Shown in pieces: positions 26,425-35,888 of a stretch of DNA of 64,000 bases. Position 1 is the stretch's first letter. Each line of letters opens with the position of its first letter. The notes under the pieces are model-generated. The model ran no database searches. It was not told the origin of the DNA and saw only the letters and a list, made by a program, of their open reading frames with translations. The DNA lies in NCBI RefSeq assembly GCF_023276405.1, contig NZ_JALRMO010000001.1:496001-560000 (forward strand). The letters run 5' to 3'. The DNA comes from Paenibacillus hamazuiensis (lineage in GTDB: Bacteria; Bacillota; Bacilli; Paenibacillales; NBRC-103111). Both the position numbers and the translations under genes were made by a program.

Positions 26425-28611
26425 ATGGGATATTTTGATCCGAACGAATCCGTATTTAAAAAATGCCGCGACAATGTAGAGGCGACGCTGGAAACGATCG
26501 CGCAGCGTTATATCGGAGCAAATCCGCCGCATCCTTTCGCTTACCGGCTGTTTAACCAAGGCGGCTTCAGGAGGCAGCACGACTACCGGTACGTGATGGA
26601 TTTTCGCGAAAAATTAGCCCAAATGCCGAACGGCAGCTTCGTTTATGCATGGGCCAAGCTGTGGAGCGACCAGCCGGCGGAGCTTAATTTCGGCATCGGC
26701 TGCCTCAGTCCGGTGCATGTTTACGTCAATGGCACGAAGGTGTTCGCCTCGAACATTTCCGACGAAATGGCGCCGGAGCGCAAAAACATTTTCCGCGCGC
26801 AGATGAACAAAGGCTGGAACGAATTTGTGCTTCAGTTCGAAAATACGGCGAACGGCTGCGGCGGCATTTTCGGTACCGGATCGTATAAAAATTTCCCGCT
26901 GCATTTCATCTGCCCGACGCCCGAGCGGGACGGTCAGGAGGGCTGGGTATATTCCGAGCCGACGACGATTTCCGCAGAACGGCTGCTGGCCGAAGGACTC
27001 CAGGAAAAGAACAGCCTTGTCAAATGGCTGCCGGATTTGCGCTGGAGCGAAGAAGCGCTTGCGGGCGGCGTATTCGCAAGGCTCTTCGGTGCGGAAGCGG
27101 GCCGGGCGGCGATCGCCCGGACGAAGGTGCGAAGCATGGCGCTTGGCGGACAGGCTTTACGCTGGTCGGGCCGTCATGACGGTACCTTTACGCTGTACGT
27201 GAACGGCCGGGAAGTATATTCGTCGCAGGAGAGCGGCGAATTTCAAGCGGAGCTCCCGCTTGTATTCGGAGACAACGACATCGTCGTTCGCTCCGCGTGC
27301 ACGGGCGGCAAATGGGGATTTGTCCTGGAGAAGGCGGAGGATATGCCGGACGACGCCGTTTCGTTTGCGGCGCCGATCCCGGTTGAAGGGCTGCCGGACC
27401 ACTGGCTTTATCTGGGATCGTTTGAGGAAGGGAACGTACCCGGGCTGGAGGAGCTGTCCCGCTTGAACCGGGTTTATGACGACGGCCGGGAGGGCACCTA
27501 CTGGCGGGCCGATCTGCCGAACGCATGGGTTCGCCCTTATTTGGAAAATACGCTGTTCGCCAAGTGGAACTACCCGCTCGGCGTTACGTTGTACGGGCTT
27601 ATGCAGACCGGCGCGGCCATCGGACGCCGCGATTACATCGATTACGTGCTTCGTCACGCCCGGCAAAGCGCCTCCTTCGACGAGTATTCGCTGTGGGACG
27701 GGAAGATGCACGGCGCCGCCGGGGTGAACAACCAGCTCGCGCTGATCGACAGCTTGGATGATTGCGGCTCCTTCGGCGCCACGATGCTCGCTGCGATGGC
27801 GTACGGCAGCATCGAAGGAGCGGAGAAGGTGGCGGCACGCATCGCCGATTACATTACCCGCGTCCAGGACAGGCTGGAGAGCGGGGCGCTGTACCGTGTG
27901 CGGGGCAGCGTCGATTTCATGAAGGACACGCTGTGGTGCGACGATTTGTATATGAGCGTGCCGTTCCTGTGCCGGTATTCGGCTTTGACGGGCGACCCAG
28001 CTTATATCAACGATGCGGCGCGCCAAATTGTTTTGTATAAGCAGTATTTATATATGCCGGACAAACAGATCATGTCCCACGTGTACGATTTCAAAACGGA
28101 CCGTCCGACCGAAATGCCTTGGGGCCGCGGAAACGGCTGGGTGCTGTTCTCGCTGGCAGAGCTGCTGGGCGCACTGCCGGAGGAGCATGAGCACCGCGAA
28201 GCGCTGCTTGCCTTCTACCGCGAGCTGTGCGAAGGCTACTTGCGCCTGCAGGGCGCAAGCGGGCTGTGGCATCAGGTGCTTACCGACCCGGAATCGTATG
28301 AGGAGACGTCGTGCACTTCGATGTTTATCTATGCGTTTGCCAAGGGGATCCGGAATGGCTGGCTGACCGAGCCGGCGCCATATGTGCAGGCCGTGTTCAA
28401 AGGCTGGGAAGGGCTGACTCGCATCAGCATCGACAAGTACGGCAATATATTCGGCGTTTGCCGCGGCTCCGGTTATTCGTTCTCCGGCAGATATTACAAG
28501 GAAGAGCTGCCTTGGCTGCTCAACGATACGCACGGAATCGGCATTGTCATGCTGGCGGGCGTGGAGGTAAAATATGTAAGTGAGTATTTGAAGGAAAAGA
28601 GTGCCGAATGA
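26425..28611 (+). CDS. GH105/GH88-like unsaturated uronyl hydrolase with N-terminal accessory domains
   Basis: A 728-residue protein, longer than single-domain GH105 enzymes (about 370 residues). The C-terminal 360 residues form the (alpha/alpha)6 barrel with family signatures: GVTLYGLMQTGAAIGRRDYI, FMKDTLWCDDLYMSVPFLCR with the catalytic-type aspartates, PWGRGNGWVLFSLAELLG and SYEETSCTSMFIYAFAKGI. These enzymes hydrate and cleave the unsaturated uronic acid left at the non-reducing end by pectin or rhamnogalacturonan lyases. The first 350 residues contain two beta-sandwich-like segments (PVHVYVNGTKVFAS and GTFTLYVNGREVYSS), probably sugar-contacting. Start ATG 26425 lies behind GAAGGAGAGGAACGAGG; an upstream GTG is in a hairpin loop. 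No signal peptide, so cytoplasmic. Confidence 0.88.
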   Translation: MGYFDPNESVFKKCRDNVEATLETIAQRYIGANPPHPFAYRLFNQGGFRRQHDYRYVMDFREKLAQMPNGSFVYAWAKLWSDQPAELNFGIGCLSPVHVYVNGTKVFASNISDEMAPERKNIFRAQMNKGWNEFVLQFENTANGCGGIFGTGSYKNFPLHFICPTPERDGQEGWVYSEPTTISAERLLAEGLQEKNSLVKWLPDLRWSEEALAGGVFARLFGAEAGRAAIARTKVRSMALGGQALRWSGRHDGTFTLYVNGREVYSSQESGEFQAELPLVFGDNDIVVRSACTGGKWGFVLEKAEDMPDDAVSFAAPIPVEGLPDHWLYLGSFEEGNVPGLEELSRLNRVYDDGREGTYWRADLPNAWVRPYLENTLFAKWNYPLGVTLYGLMQTGAAIGRRDYIDYVLRHARQSASFDEYSLWDGKMHGAAGVNNQLALIDSLDDCGSFGATMLAAMAYGSIEGAEKVAARIADYITRVQDRLESGALYRVRGSVDFMKDTLWCDDLYMSVPFLCRYSALTGDPAYINDAARQIVLYKQYLYMPDKQIMSHVYDFKTDRPTEMPWGRGNGWVLFSLAELLGALPEEHEHREALLAFYRELCEGYLRLQGASGLWHQVLTDPESYEETSCTSMFIYAFAKGIRNGWLTEPAPYVQAVFKGWEGLTRISIDKYGNIFGVCRGSGYSFSGRYYKEELPWLLNDTHGIGIVMLAGVEVKYVSEYLKEKSAE

Positions 28612-28642
28612 ATCGTGGGCCATTGGGACGAGGTGTAAGGAC

Positions 28643-29347
28643 ATGATCAAACGAATGATTTACCGCGCAGCGTGGGAGAAGGGGCGGGAAGAAGCCGGCA
28701 TCCGCGCGCTGCGGGAGAGCGGGCAGGCGGTGCGGCTGGTCGAGCGTGGAGAGCTGATGACGGCGGCGGCTTTTACATGGCGCGGCAATCTGTTTCTCTA
28801 TTACGAGTGCATGGATCGCGAGGTCGCTCCGGATGAGGTCGCCGGTGCGGCGGTTCCGTATTTGGCCGATTGGCCCGGACAAGCCGAGCCGAGGAAGTGG
28901 ATATTGATGATCGACGTGTTCCATTTCAACGAGCCGGCGAGCGCCGAGCATTGGCTGCGCAAGGCGCCGGTCGAGAGGCGGGCGGGAAGGGTCGCCCATC
29001 TGAAGCCGGACATGATGGCCAGCTACATTTATTATCATTATCAGCTTCAGGAAGAGCGGGCTTTTCACGGGGACAAATACGAGATCATCGCCATGCACGA
29101 AAATTTGCTGTTCGGCTATCAGGAGTTTCCGAAGGTGATCGAGGAACCGGTCGTGCCGGGACGCTTGCAGACGAAGGGAACGCCGGAAAACTGGGCCGAT
29201 TCGCGGATGGATCTCCATTTTCAGCCGTGGGACGACGACGGGTATTTGTATTTTAAACAGATCGACCAAATTTTCGCTTATTATATCGGCGACGTGCAGG
29301 AGATGCCTGGGAAAACGGACAGCCAAAAGGAGAGCGGATCCATATGA
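28643..29347 (+). CDS. Unrecognised protein between GH105 and GH28 genes
   Basis: A 234-residue protein that I cannot assign to a family with confidence. ATG 28643 is preferred because AAGGA precedes it; an upstream frame extension to 28601 would overlap the GH105 gene. It has no signal or membrane segment. Two parts look alike: GNLFLYYECMDREV with WILMIDVFHFNEP in the first half, and ENLLFGYQEFPKVIE with RMDLHFQPW in the second. This suggests two copies of a small alpha+beta unit, with a faint resemblance to rhamnose mutarotase (RhaM), which otherwise is missing from the rha operon. Its stop overlaps the GH28 start (ATGA, 29344-29347), so the two are translationally coupled and it presumably works in the same pathway. 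Confidence 0.8.
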   Translation: MIKRMIYRAAWEKGREEAGIRALRESGQAVRLVERGELMTAAAFTWRGNLFLYYECMDREVAPDEVAGAAVPYLADWPGQAEPRKWILMIDVFHFNEPASAEHWLRKAPVERRAGRVAHLKPDMMASYIYYHYQLQEERAFHGDKYEIIAMHENLLFGYQEFPKVIEEPVVPGRLQTKGTPENWADSRMDLHFQPWDDDGYLYFKQIDQIFAYYIGDVQEMPGKTDSQKESGSI

Positions 29348-30858
29348 TCGTTAATATTGTTGATTTCGGCGCAGTCGGCGACGGCGTCACGAAAAATACG
29401 GCCTTCATCCAGAAGGCGATCGACCATTGTGCGGAAGCAGGCGGAGGCACGGTCGTCGTGCCGAAGGGAGACTTTCTATCCGGCACGATTTTGCTTCGCT
29501 CTTACGTCGAGCTGCACCTTCAGCCGGCGGCCCGCATCGTCAGCAGCATGGAGGAGGCGGACTTCACGGCTCCGGGCGAAGCGGAGGCGCTTCAGCTCAG
29601 CGAAGGCCAAGGGAGCCGCGCGCTCGTCTGCGCAAGACATGCGAAGAATATCGCCGTAACGGGGCTCGGCACGATCGACGGCCGAGGCGAGCATTTTCTC
29701 GAGCCGGAGGACGGCGTGAGCGACTACGTGCTGGAGCCGCTCGGCGCCTTCCGGCCGAAGCTGATCGATTTTGAAGGCTGCACGAACGTCGTGTTCCGCG
29801 ACGTCACCCTGTACCGGGCTTCGTCGTGGGGACTGCATATGACCGGCTGCAACCAGGTTACCGTGGACGGAGTGAAAATTCTCGGACAAGTCCGCGGGCC
29901 GAATAACGATGGGATCGATCCGGACTGCTGCAAGGACGTGCACATCTCCAACTGCCACATCGAGACGGGCGACGACTGCATCGTTATCAAAACGACCAAA
30001 TACGGCGCGGAGCGGTACGGCGCCTGCGAGAACATCACCGTGACGAACTGCACGCTGCAGTCGCACGATTCGGCGATTAAAATCGGCACGGAAACGCACG
30101 CGGATATCCGCAACATCGTCGTGACGAACTGCGTCATCCGTAACTCCAACCGCGGCGTCGGCATTTGGGTGCGCGACGGGGCGACGATGGAAAATATGCT
30201 GTTCTCCAACCTTTTTATAGAGACCAGGCTGTTCAGCAACGAGGAAGAAATCAAGCGGACTCTCCGCTGGTGGGGCAAATCGGAGCCGATCTTCATGACG
30301 GCGGAGCGCAGAAACAACCCGAACGCTCCCGCGCCGGGCAAAATCCGCAATATCCGGTTCGATCAAATTCTCATCGAAGCGGAAGGCTGCATCTATTTGG
30401 AAGGCTCGGAGGAAAGCGTGCTTGAAGGCATTTCGCTGCGCGGCGTAAAGCATCATATGCGGGTCAAAAGCGGCTATCCGGGGGGCGTATTCGATACGCA
30501 GCCGTCGCCTCGCGGCGTGTTTCCGCATCACATCCCGGCTATTTTCGTGCATCACGCGAAAGATGTGTCCTTCAGCGACGTGGAGGTAAGCTGGGGAGAC
30601 GAGAAAAACCGCAATTGGACGAACGCGTTGTACGGCGAGCGTGTGCAGGATTTGCGGATTGACGGATTTAAGGGAGCGGCGGCGGACAGCAGCCTGAGCG
30701 TGATGGAGCTGAAATCCGTACACGGACTGATCGTCGAGAGAACGAGAGCTCTGCCGGGGACCGGCGTCTGCTTGTCGCTGGAGGATGTGGAGGATTCCGA
30801 GTGCCGGCTCGAAGGCAACAATTTCTCCAAAGCGGCGGTGCCCGTTCAAAGAAAATAA
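29344..30858 (+). CDS. GH28-family polygalacturonase/rhamnogalacturonase-like enzyme
   Basis: A 504-residue right-handed beta-helix enzyme without signal peptide. The N-terminus is the usual VNIVDFGAVGDGVTKNTAFI. Catalytic-region motifs are NNDGIDPDCC near residue 187 and TGDDCIVIKT near 209, retaining the GH28 aspartates. The classical GHG and RIK motifs are not present: their places read QSHDSAIKIGTE and GVGIWVRD. The protein therefore belongs to a divergent GH28 branch, and the substrate may be an oligosaccharide of the rhamnogalacturonan type rather than polygalacturonan. It overlaps the preceding gene by 4 bases and is the last gene of the degradation set before the rhamnose operon. Confidence 0.85.
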   Translation: MIVNIVDFGAVGDGVTKNTAFIQKAIDHCAEAGGGTVVVPKGDFLSGTILLRSYVELHLQPAARIVSSMEEADFTAPGEAEALQLSEGQGSRALVCARHAKNIAVTGLGTIDGRGEHFLEPEDGVSDYVLEPLGAFRPKLIDFEGCTNVVFRDVTLYRASSWGLHMTGCNQVTVDGVKILGQVRGPNNDGIDPDCCKDVHISNCHIETGDDCIVIKTTKYGAERYGACENITVTNCTLQSHDSAIKIGTETHADIRNIVVTNCVIRNSNRGVGIWVRDGATMENMLFSNLFIETRLFSNEEEIKRTLRWWGKSEPIFMTAERRNNPNAPAPGKIRNIRFDQILIEAEGCIYLEGSEESVLEGISLRGVKHHMRVKSGYPGGVFDTQPSPRGVFPHHIPAIFVHHAKDVSFSDVEVSWGDEKNRNWTNALYGERVQDLRIDGFKGAAADSSLSVMELKSVHGLIVERTRALPGTGVCLSLEDVEDSECRLEGNNFSKAAVPVQRK

Positions 30859-30881
30859 GATTGCCTGATCCCGTTTGAATT

Positions 30882-30949
30882 ATTTTGTTTTTACCTGTAT
30901 CCAAATTGAAATGAATGTGATAACATTATAAAACAGACAAAAACAAAAC
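30882..30949 (+). promoter_or_regulatory. Promoter of rha-lut operon with flanking inverted repeat
   Basis: TTGAAA (30906-30911) with TATAAA (30927-30932, 15-bp spacer) is a possible promoter. It is bracketed by an imperfect inverted repeat: ATTTTGTTTTTACCTG (30882-30897) and CAGACAAAAACAAAAC (30934-30949), matching at 13 of 16 paired positions. A smaller dyad AATGT-GATA-ACATT lies at 30914-30927. The arms are candidates for the DeoR-type regulator encoded in the operon. The ribosome site of rhaEW (GGAGG) follows. Confidence 0.55.
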
Positions 30950-30970
30950 AAATCGGAGGTAAACAAAATC

Positions 30971-33040
30971 ATGGTACAAAGCTTGTGGGATTCTTCAAAG
31001 GCGGCTCAGCTGCAAGGCGGGCTGGACGAGCTTGTCTATCGTTCCAACATCATCGGCGCGGATCGCCGCGTCTGCAACATTTTCGGCGGCAACACGTCGG
31101 CTAAAACGATCGTTAAAGATTTTCGCGGCCGCGATGTCGAAGTGATGTATGTCAAAGGCAGCGGCTCCGACCTCGCTTCGATGAAAGCCGGCAACTTCAC
31201 CGGCCTGCGCATGGACGACATTCGTCCGCTGTTCGAGCGCGACGCCATGACGGACGAGGAGATGGTCGCTTACCTCGCCCATACGATGATCGACGCGAAG
31301 CATCCGCGCGCTTCCATCGAAACGCTGCTGCACGCATTCCTGCCGTTCAAGCATGTGGACCATACCCATCCGGACGCCATCATCAGCCTTTGCTGCGCGG
31401 ATAACGGAAAAGAGCTGGCGAAGGAAATTTACGGCGACCGCTTCGTATGGGTTCCTTACGTGCGTCCCGGCTTCACGCTGTCCAAGATGATCGCCGAAGG
31501 TGTGCTTGCTAACCCGAAAGCGGAGCTCGTGCTGATGGAGAAGCACGGTCTCGTCACTTGGGGCGAAACGAGCGAAGCTTGCTACGCGCAAACGATCAAA
31601 ATCATCAACGAAGCGGAAGCGTTCATCGAAGCTCGCGTGAACGAAGCGAAGCTGTTCGGCGGGCAAAAGCACGCTCCGCTGCCGGCGGACGTTCGCCGCA
31701 GCATCGCTGCGCAGGTGATGCCGACGATCCGCGGCGCCGTATCCGATGCGAAGAAGATGATTCTTTCCTTCGACGATCAGGACGACGTGCTCGCATTTGT
31801 CGGCGGTCAGGATTCCCCGCAGCTGTCGCAGGTCGGCGCAGCGTGCCCGGACCATCTCGTGCATACGAAGGTCGTTCCGCTGTTCATCGACTGGACGCCG
31901 AATGCGGACGATGTGGAAGGCCTTAAGGCGAAGCTGAAGGAAGGTGTCGCCGCTTACAAGGAGCAGTACAAAGCTTACTTTGAGCGCAACAAAAACGAAG
32001 GCGACGTCATGTTCGAAGCTGCGCCGCGCGTCATCCTTATTCCGGGCGTCGGCATGATCAATACCGGCAAGAGCTGGGCGCTTTCGCAGGTCAGCGGCGC
32101 GCTGTACCACCGGGCAATCGCCGTTATGCGCGGCGCAACGTCGCTCGGCAAATTCGTATCGCTCAGCGAAAACGAGTCCTACAACGTCGAGTACTGGCCG
32201 CTGGAGCTGTACAAGCTGTCGCTCGCACCGGCCGAAGCCGAGTTCTCCCGCAAGGTTGCGCTCATCACGGGCGGAGCCGGCGGCATCGGCAGCGCAACCG
32301 CCCGCCGTCTCGTATCGGAAGGCGCGCACGTCGTGCTCGCCGACCTGAACCTGGAAGGCGCGCAAAAAGTTGCCGCCGAAATCAACGAGAAATACGGCGA
32401 AAACCGCGCGCTTGCCGTGAAAATGGACGTAACCGACGAAACGGCTATCCAAGCGGCTTACGCCGAAACGGCTCTGACTTACGGCGGTGTGGACATCATC
32501 GTCAACAACGCGGGTCTCGCAACTTCCAGCCCGTTCGATGAAACGTCCCTCAAGGAATGGAATCTGAACATGAATGTGCTCGGCACCGGCTACTTCCTCG
32601 TTGCGCGCGAAGCGTTCAAGCTGATGAAGCAGCAGGGCATCGGCGGCAACATGGTGTTCATCGGCTCGAAAAACTCGGTATACGCCGGCAAAAACGCCAC
32701 CGCATACAGCGCGGCGAAAGCGCTGGAAGCTCATCTGGCGCGCTGCATCGCGGCGGAAGGCGGAGAGTTCGGCATCCGCGTGAATACGATTCTTCCGGAC
32801 GCCATCCTGCAGGGCTCGGCCATCTGGAACTCCAACTGGCGCAACGAACGTGCCGCCGCTTACGGCATCGAACCGGACCAATTGGAAGAGTACTACCGCA
32901 AGCGCACGACGCTGCTCGTTAACATTTACCCGCAGGATATCGCGGAAGGCGTCGCTTTCTTCGCCTCCTCGAAATCGGATAAAACGACAGGCTGCATGCT
33001 GACGATCGACGGCGGCGTACCGGCGGCGTTCACCCGCTAA
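30971..33040 (+). CDS. rhaEW: Bifunctional rhamnulose-1-phosphate aldolase / L-lactaldehyde dehydrogenase
   Basis: A 689-residue fusion enzyme, known in Bacillus subtilis as RhaEW (YuxG). Residues 1 to about 410 are a class II aldolase domain with the metal-binding VDHTHPDA near 130 and VLMEKHGLVTWG near 180; it splits rhamnulose-1-phosphate into DHAP and L-lactaldehyde. From about 428 to the end is a short-chain dehydrogenase: VALITGGAGGIGSATARRL, VDIIVNNAGLA, and the catalytic pair in YSAAKALEAHLAR. In this family it oxidises lactaldehyde to L-lactate. Length matches the family. It is the first gene of an eight-gene-wide unit ending in lutABC (seven genes follow with gaps of at most 51 bp), preceded by a promoter with inverted-repeat arms. 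Confidence 0.95.
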   Translation: MVQSLWDSSKAAQLQGGLDELVYRSNIIGADRRVCNIFGGNTSAKTIVKDFRGRDVEVMYVKGSGSDLASMKAGNFTGLRMDDIRPLFERDAMTDEEMVAYLAHTMIDAKHPRASIETLLHAFLPFKHVDHTHPDAIISLCCADNGKELAKEIYGDRFVWVPYVRPGFTLSKMIAEGVLANPKAELVLMEKHGLVTWGETSEACYAQTIKIINEAEAFIEARVNEAKLFGGQKHAPLPADVRRSIAAQVMPTIRGAVSDAKKMILSFDDQDDVLAFVGGQDSPQLSQVGAACPDHLVHTKVVPLFIDWTPNADDVEGLKAKLKEGVAAYKEQYKAYFERNKNEGDVMFEAAPRVILIPGVGMINTGKSWALSQVSGALYHRAIAVMRGATSLGKFVSLSENESYNVEYWPLELYKLSLAPAEAEFSRKVALITGGAGGIGSATARRLVSEGAHVVLADLNLEGAQKVAAEINEKYGENRALAVKMDVTDETAIQAAYAETALTYGGVDIIVNNAGLATSSPFDETSLKEWNLNMNVLGTGYFLVAREAFKLMKQQGIGGNMVFIGSKNSVYAGKNATAYSAAKALEAHLARCIAAEGGEFGIRVNTILPDAILQGSAIWNSNWRNERAAAYGIEPDQLEEYYRKRTTLLVNIYPQDIAEGVAFFASSKSDKTTGCMLTIDGGVPAAFTR

Positions 33041-33091
33041 ATCGGTCTCATTCGGATCATAAATCATATAAGCGAAAGAAGGGCATCAGCT

Positions 33092-34354
33092 ATGACCAAG
33101 CCTGATATCGAACGCAATTACGAGGAAGCGAAAAAGCTGTACGCGAAGCACGGCATCGACGTGGACAAAGCGCTCGAGAAGCTGGCGCAGATCAAAATTT
33201 CCATGCACTGCTGGCAGGGAGACGATGTGCGCGGCTTCCTGAACCGCGGGCAGGAGCTGACCGGCGGCATTTCCGTCACGGGGAACTACCCCGGGGCGGC
33301 CCGCACGCCGCAGGAACTTCGCTCCGATTTGGAGAAGGCGTTCTCGCTCATTCCGGGCAAGCATAAAGTGAACCTGCACGCGATCTATGCCGACACGGAC
33401 GAAAGAGTGGAGCTCGATGAGCTTGAGCCGAAGCATTTTCAGAACTGGGTCGACTGGGCGAAGGAGCAAGGCCTCGGGCTGGACTTCAACCCGACCTGCT
33501 TCTCGCATGAGAAATCCAAGGACGGCTTCACGCTGAGCCATCCGGACCCGGAGATCCGCCGTTTCTGGATCGACCACTGCAAGGCGTCCCGTAAAATCGG
33601 CGCTTATTTCGGCGAGCAGCTCGGCCAAACTTGCGTCACGAACGTCTGGATCCCTGACGGCTTCAAGGATACGCCGGTCGACCGCATGGCGCCGCGTCAG
33701 CGGCTGAAGGACGCGCTCGACGAAGTGTTTGCGGAGCCTTTGAATCCGCAGTTTAACCTCGACGCGGTGGAAAGCAAGCTGTTCGGTCTCGGCTCAGAGG
33801 CTTATGTCGTCGGCTCTCACGAGTTTTATATGGGCTACGGCATCCAAAACGACAAGCTGATCTGCCTCGACGCAGGCCACTTTCATCCGACCGAGGTCAT
33901 CTCGAACAAGCTGTCGTCACTGGCGCTGTTCACCAGCGGCATTTTGCTTCACGTCAGCCGTCCGATGAGATGGGACAGCGACCACGTCGTCGTGCTGGAC
34001 GACGAGCTGATCGACATCGGCCGCGAGCTCGTCCGTCATAACCTGCTCGGCAAAACGCACATCGGGTTGGACTTCTTCGACGCCAGCATCAACCGTGTAG
34101 CCGCTTGGGTCATCGGCACCCGGAACACGATCAAAGCGCTGCTTCGGGCGATGCTCGAGCCGGTCGAAGCTTTGAAGCAAGCGGAGCTGGAGGGCGACTA
34201 CACGACGCGCCTCGCTTTGACGGAGGAGTTCAAGACGTATCCGTTCGGAGCGGTATGGGATTACTACTGCGAAAAGCACGGCGTGCCGGTTCGCGAGGAA
34301 TGGATCGCCGAAGTCAAGCAGTATGAGCGGGAAGTACTGACGAAGCGCGGCTAA
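33092..34354 (+). CDS. rhaA: L-rhamnose isomerase
   Basis: A 420-residue cytoplasmic isomerase converting L-rhamnose to L-rhamnulose, full family length. Characteristic stretches are [18 protein letters not shown] near residue 32, [16 protein letters not shown] near 130, [20 protein letters not shown] near 185, the metal-site region [19 protein letters not shown] near 255, and [14 protein letters not shown] near 290. Start ATG 33092 follows GAAAGAAGGG. It lies 51 bp after rhaEW and 30 bp before rhaB. Confidence 0.97.
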   Translation: MTKPDIERNYEEAKKLYAKHGIDVDKALEKLAQIKISMHCWQGDDVRGFLNRGQELTGGISVTGNYPGAARTPQELRSDLEKAFSLIPGKHKVNLHAIYADTDERVELDELEPKHFQNWVDWAKEQGLGLDFNPTCFSHEKSKDGFTLSHPDPEIRRFWIDHCKASRKIGAYFGEQLGQTCVTNVWIPDGFKDTPVDRMAPRQRLKDALDEVFAEPLNPQFNLDAVESKLFGLGSEAYVVGSHEFYMGYGIQNDKLICLDAGHFHPTEVISNKLSSLALFTSGILLHVSRPMRWDSDHVVVLDDELIDIGRELVRHNLLGKTHIGLDFFDASINRVAAWVIGTRNTIKALLRAMLEPVEALKQAELEGDYTTRLALTEEFKTYPFGAVWDYYCEKHGVPVREEWIAEVKQYEREVLTKRG

Positions 34355-34384
34355 TGCGCAGCTTCCGAAGGAGGAGGGGTTATT

Positions 34385-35857
34385 TTGCCCGGAATCATCG
34401 CATTTGATCTCGGCGCGAGCAGCGGCCGAGCGATTTTAGGCAAATTAAACGGAAGCCGCATGGAGACGGAAGAGCTCCATCGGTTTCCGAACGATCCGGT
34501 GCAGGTGGGGGACCGCCTGCACTGGGATATTTTGCGGCTATATCATGAAATCAAGCAGGGACTGCTGAAGGCGAAGCACGCCGGCTTTGAGCCGGACAGC
34601 ATCGGGATCGACTCGTGGGCGGTCGATTTCGGCATGATCGGGGCGAACGGCGAGCTGCTCGCGAACCCGTATCATTACCGCGACCGGCATACGGACGGGA
34701 TGATGGAAAAGCTGTTTGCGGAAGTGCCGGAGTCCGAGGTGTTCGCCCGCACGGGCATTCAGTTCCTTCCTTTTAATACGATTTATCAGCTGTATGCGCT
34801 GAAGCGCGCCGATTCGCCGCTGCTTCGGCCGGACGCAAAGTTTCTGATGATACCGGATCTGCTTCGGTATTTCCTGACCGGAGAAGTGTTCAACGAATTT
34901 TCCAACGCGACGACGACCCAGCTGTTCAATCCGCTTACCGGCGGATGGGACGCCGAGCTGATCGGAAAACTCGGACTGTCACCGTCCTGGTTCGGCCAAG
35001 TGCTGCAGCCCGGTTCGGCCGCGGGGCACATTCGGGCATCGGTGAGCGAGGAGCTCGGCATCGGCGCGATTCCGGTTTACGCCGTAGCGGAGCACGATAC
35101 CGGCTCGGCCGTCGCCGCCGTGCCGGCGCTGGACCGCTCGTTCGCGTATTTAAGCTGCGGCACCTGGTCGCTGCTCGGCACCGAGGTCGACAATCCGGTC
35201 ATGGGTGAAGATGCCCTGAAGTTCAACTTCACCAATGAAGGTGGAGTCGCCGGAACGTACCGGCTGCTGAAAAACATCATGGGCCTGTGGATTTTGCAGG
35301 AAAGCCGCCGCGAGTGGGAGCGGGCCGGCGTATCGTATTCGTTCCCCGAGCTCGTAAAGCTCGCGGAAGGCGCGAAGCCGTTCAGCCTGCTGTTTGACCC
35401 GGACGATCCGATTTTCCTGCACCCCGGAGACATGCCGGCAAGAATCCGCGAGTATGCGCAGCGGACGGGGCAGAAGGCTCCGGAGGATGCAGGGGGCTTC
35501 GTCCGCAGCATCATGGAAAGCCTGGCGTTCAAATACCGCTATGTGCTTGAGCTGACGGAGAAGCTGTCCGGCAAGACGTTCGGCGGTCTGCACATGGTCG
35601 GCGGCGGCATTCACAACACGCTCCTGTGCCAGTGGACGGCGAATGCGATCGGCAAGCCGGTATGGGCCGGCCCGGCGGAGGGCAGCGCGATCGGCAACTT
35701 GGCCGTCCAATGGATCGCTCGCGGCGAGTTCAAAGATATTTGGGAAGCGCGCCGCGCGATCCGCGAATCGTTCCCCGTGACGGTGTATGAACCGGCGCCA
35801 TCGGACGAATGGAATGCCGCTTACGGCCGTTTTCTGGAGATCGCCGGACTCAAGTAA
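34385..35857 (+). CDS. rhaB: Rhamnulokinase (FGGY family)
   Basis: A 490-residue kinase that phosphorylates L-rhamnulose at the expense of ATP, giving the substrate of RhaEW. FGGY-family features: IIAFDLGASSGRAILGKL at the N-terminus (phosphate 1), IDSWAVDFGMIG near residue 76, YLSCGTWSLLGTE near 255, and the adenosine-binding HMVGGGIHNTLLCQWTANA near 405. The start is TTG 34385 with GGAGGAGGGG just upstream. It is the third gene of the operon, with the regulator gene 31 bp downstream. Confidence 0.96.
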   Translation: MPGIIAFDLGASSGRAILGKLNGSRMETEELHRFPNDPVQVGDRLHWDILRLYHEIKQGLLKAKHAGFEPDSIGIDSWAVDFGMIGANGELLANPYHYRDRHTDGMMEKLFAEVPESEVFARTGIQFLPFNTIYQLYALKRADSPLLRPDAKFLMIPDLLRYFLTGEVFNEFSNATTTQLFNPLTGGWDAELIGKLGLSPSWFGQVLQPGSAAGHIRASVSEELGIGAIPVYAVAEHDTGSAVAAVPALDRSFAYLSCGTWSLLGTEVDNPVMGEDALKFNFTNEGGVAGTYRLLKNIMGLWILQESRREWERAGVSYSFPELVKLAEGAKPFSLLFDPDDPIFLHPGDMPARIREYAQRTGQKAPEDAGGFVRSIMESLAFKYRYVLELTEKLSGKTFGGLHMVGGGIHNTLLCQWTANAIGKPVWAGPAEGSAIGNLAVQWIARGEFKDIWEARRAIRESFPVTVYEPAPSDEWNAAYGRFLEIAGLK

Positions 35858-35888
35858 ACTTGACATTTTTGCGGAAAGGGGATCCCGT

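Noticed and set aside
381-30858. Catabolite-repression (cre) sites upstream of the sugar operons
   Set aside because: I scanned the main intergenic regions by eye for the TGNAANCGNTNNCA pattern and saw no convincing match.
30995-33067. 690-codon open frame antisense to rhaEW
   Set aside because: It mirrors rhaEW codon by codon, has Arg/Val/Phe-rich composition without domains, and no ribosome site. It comes from the GC-rich third positions of the real gene. Similar long antisense frames over 17446-19698, 24755-26248 and 37256-39274 were rejected for the same reason.
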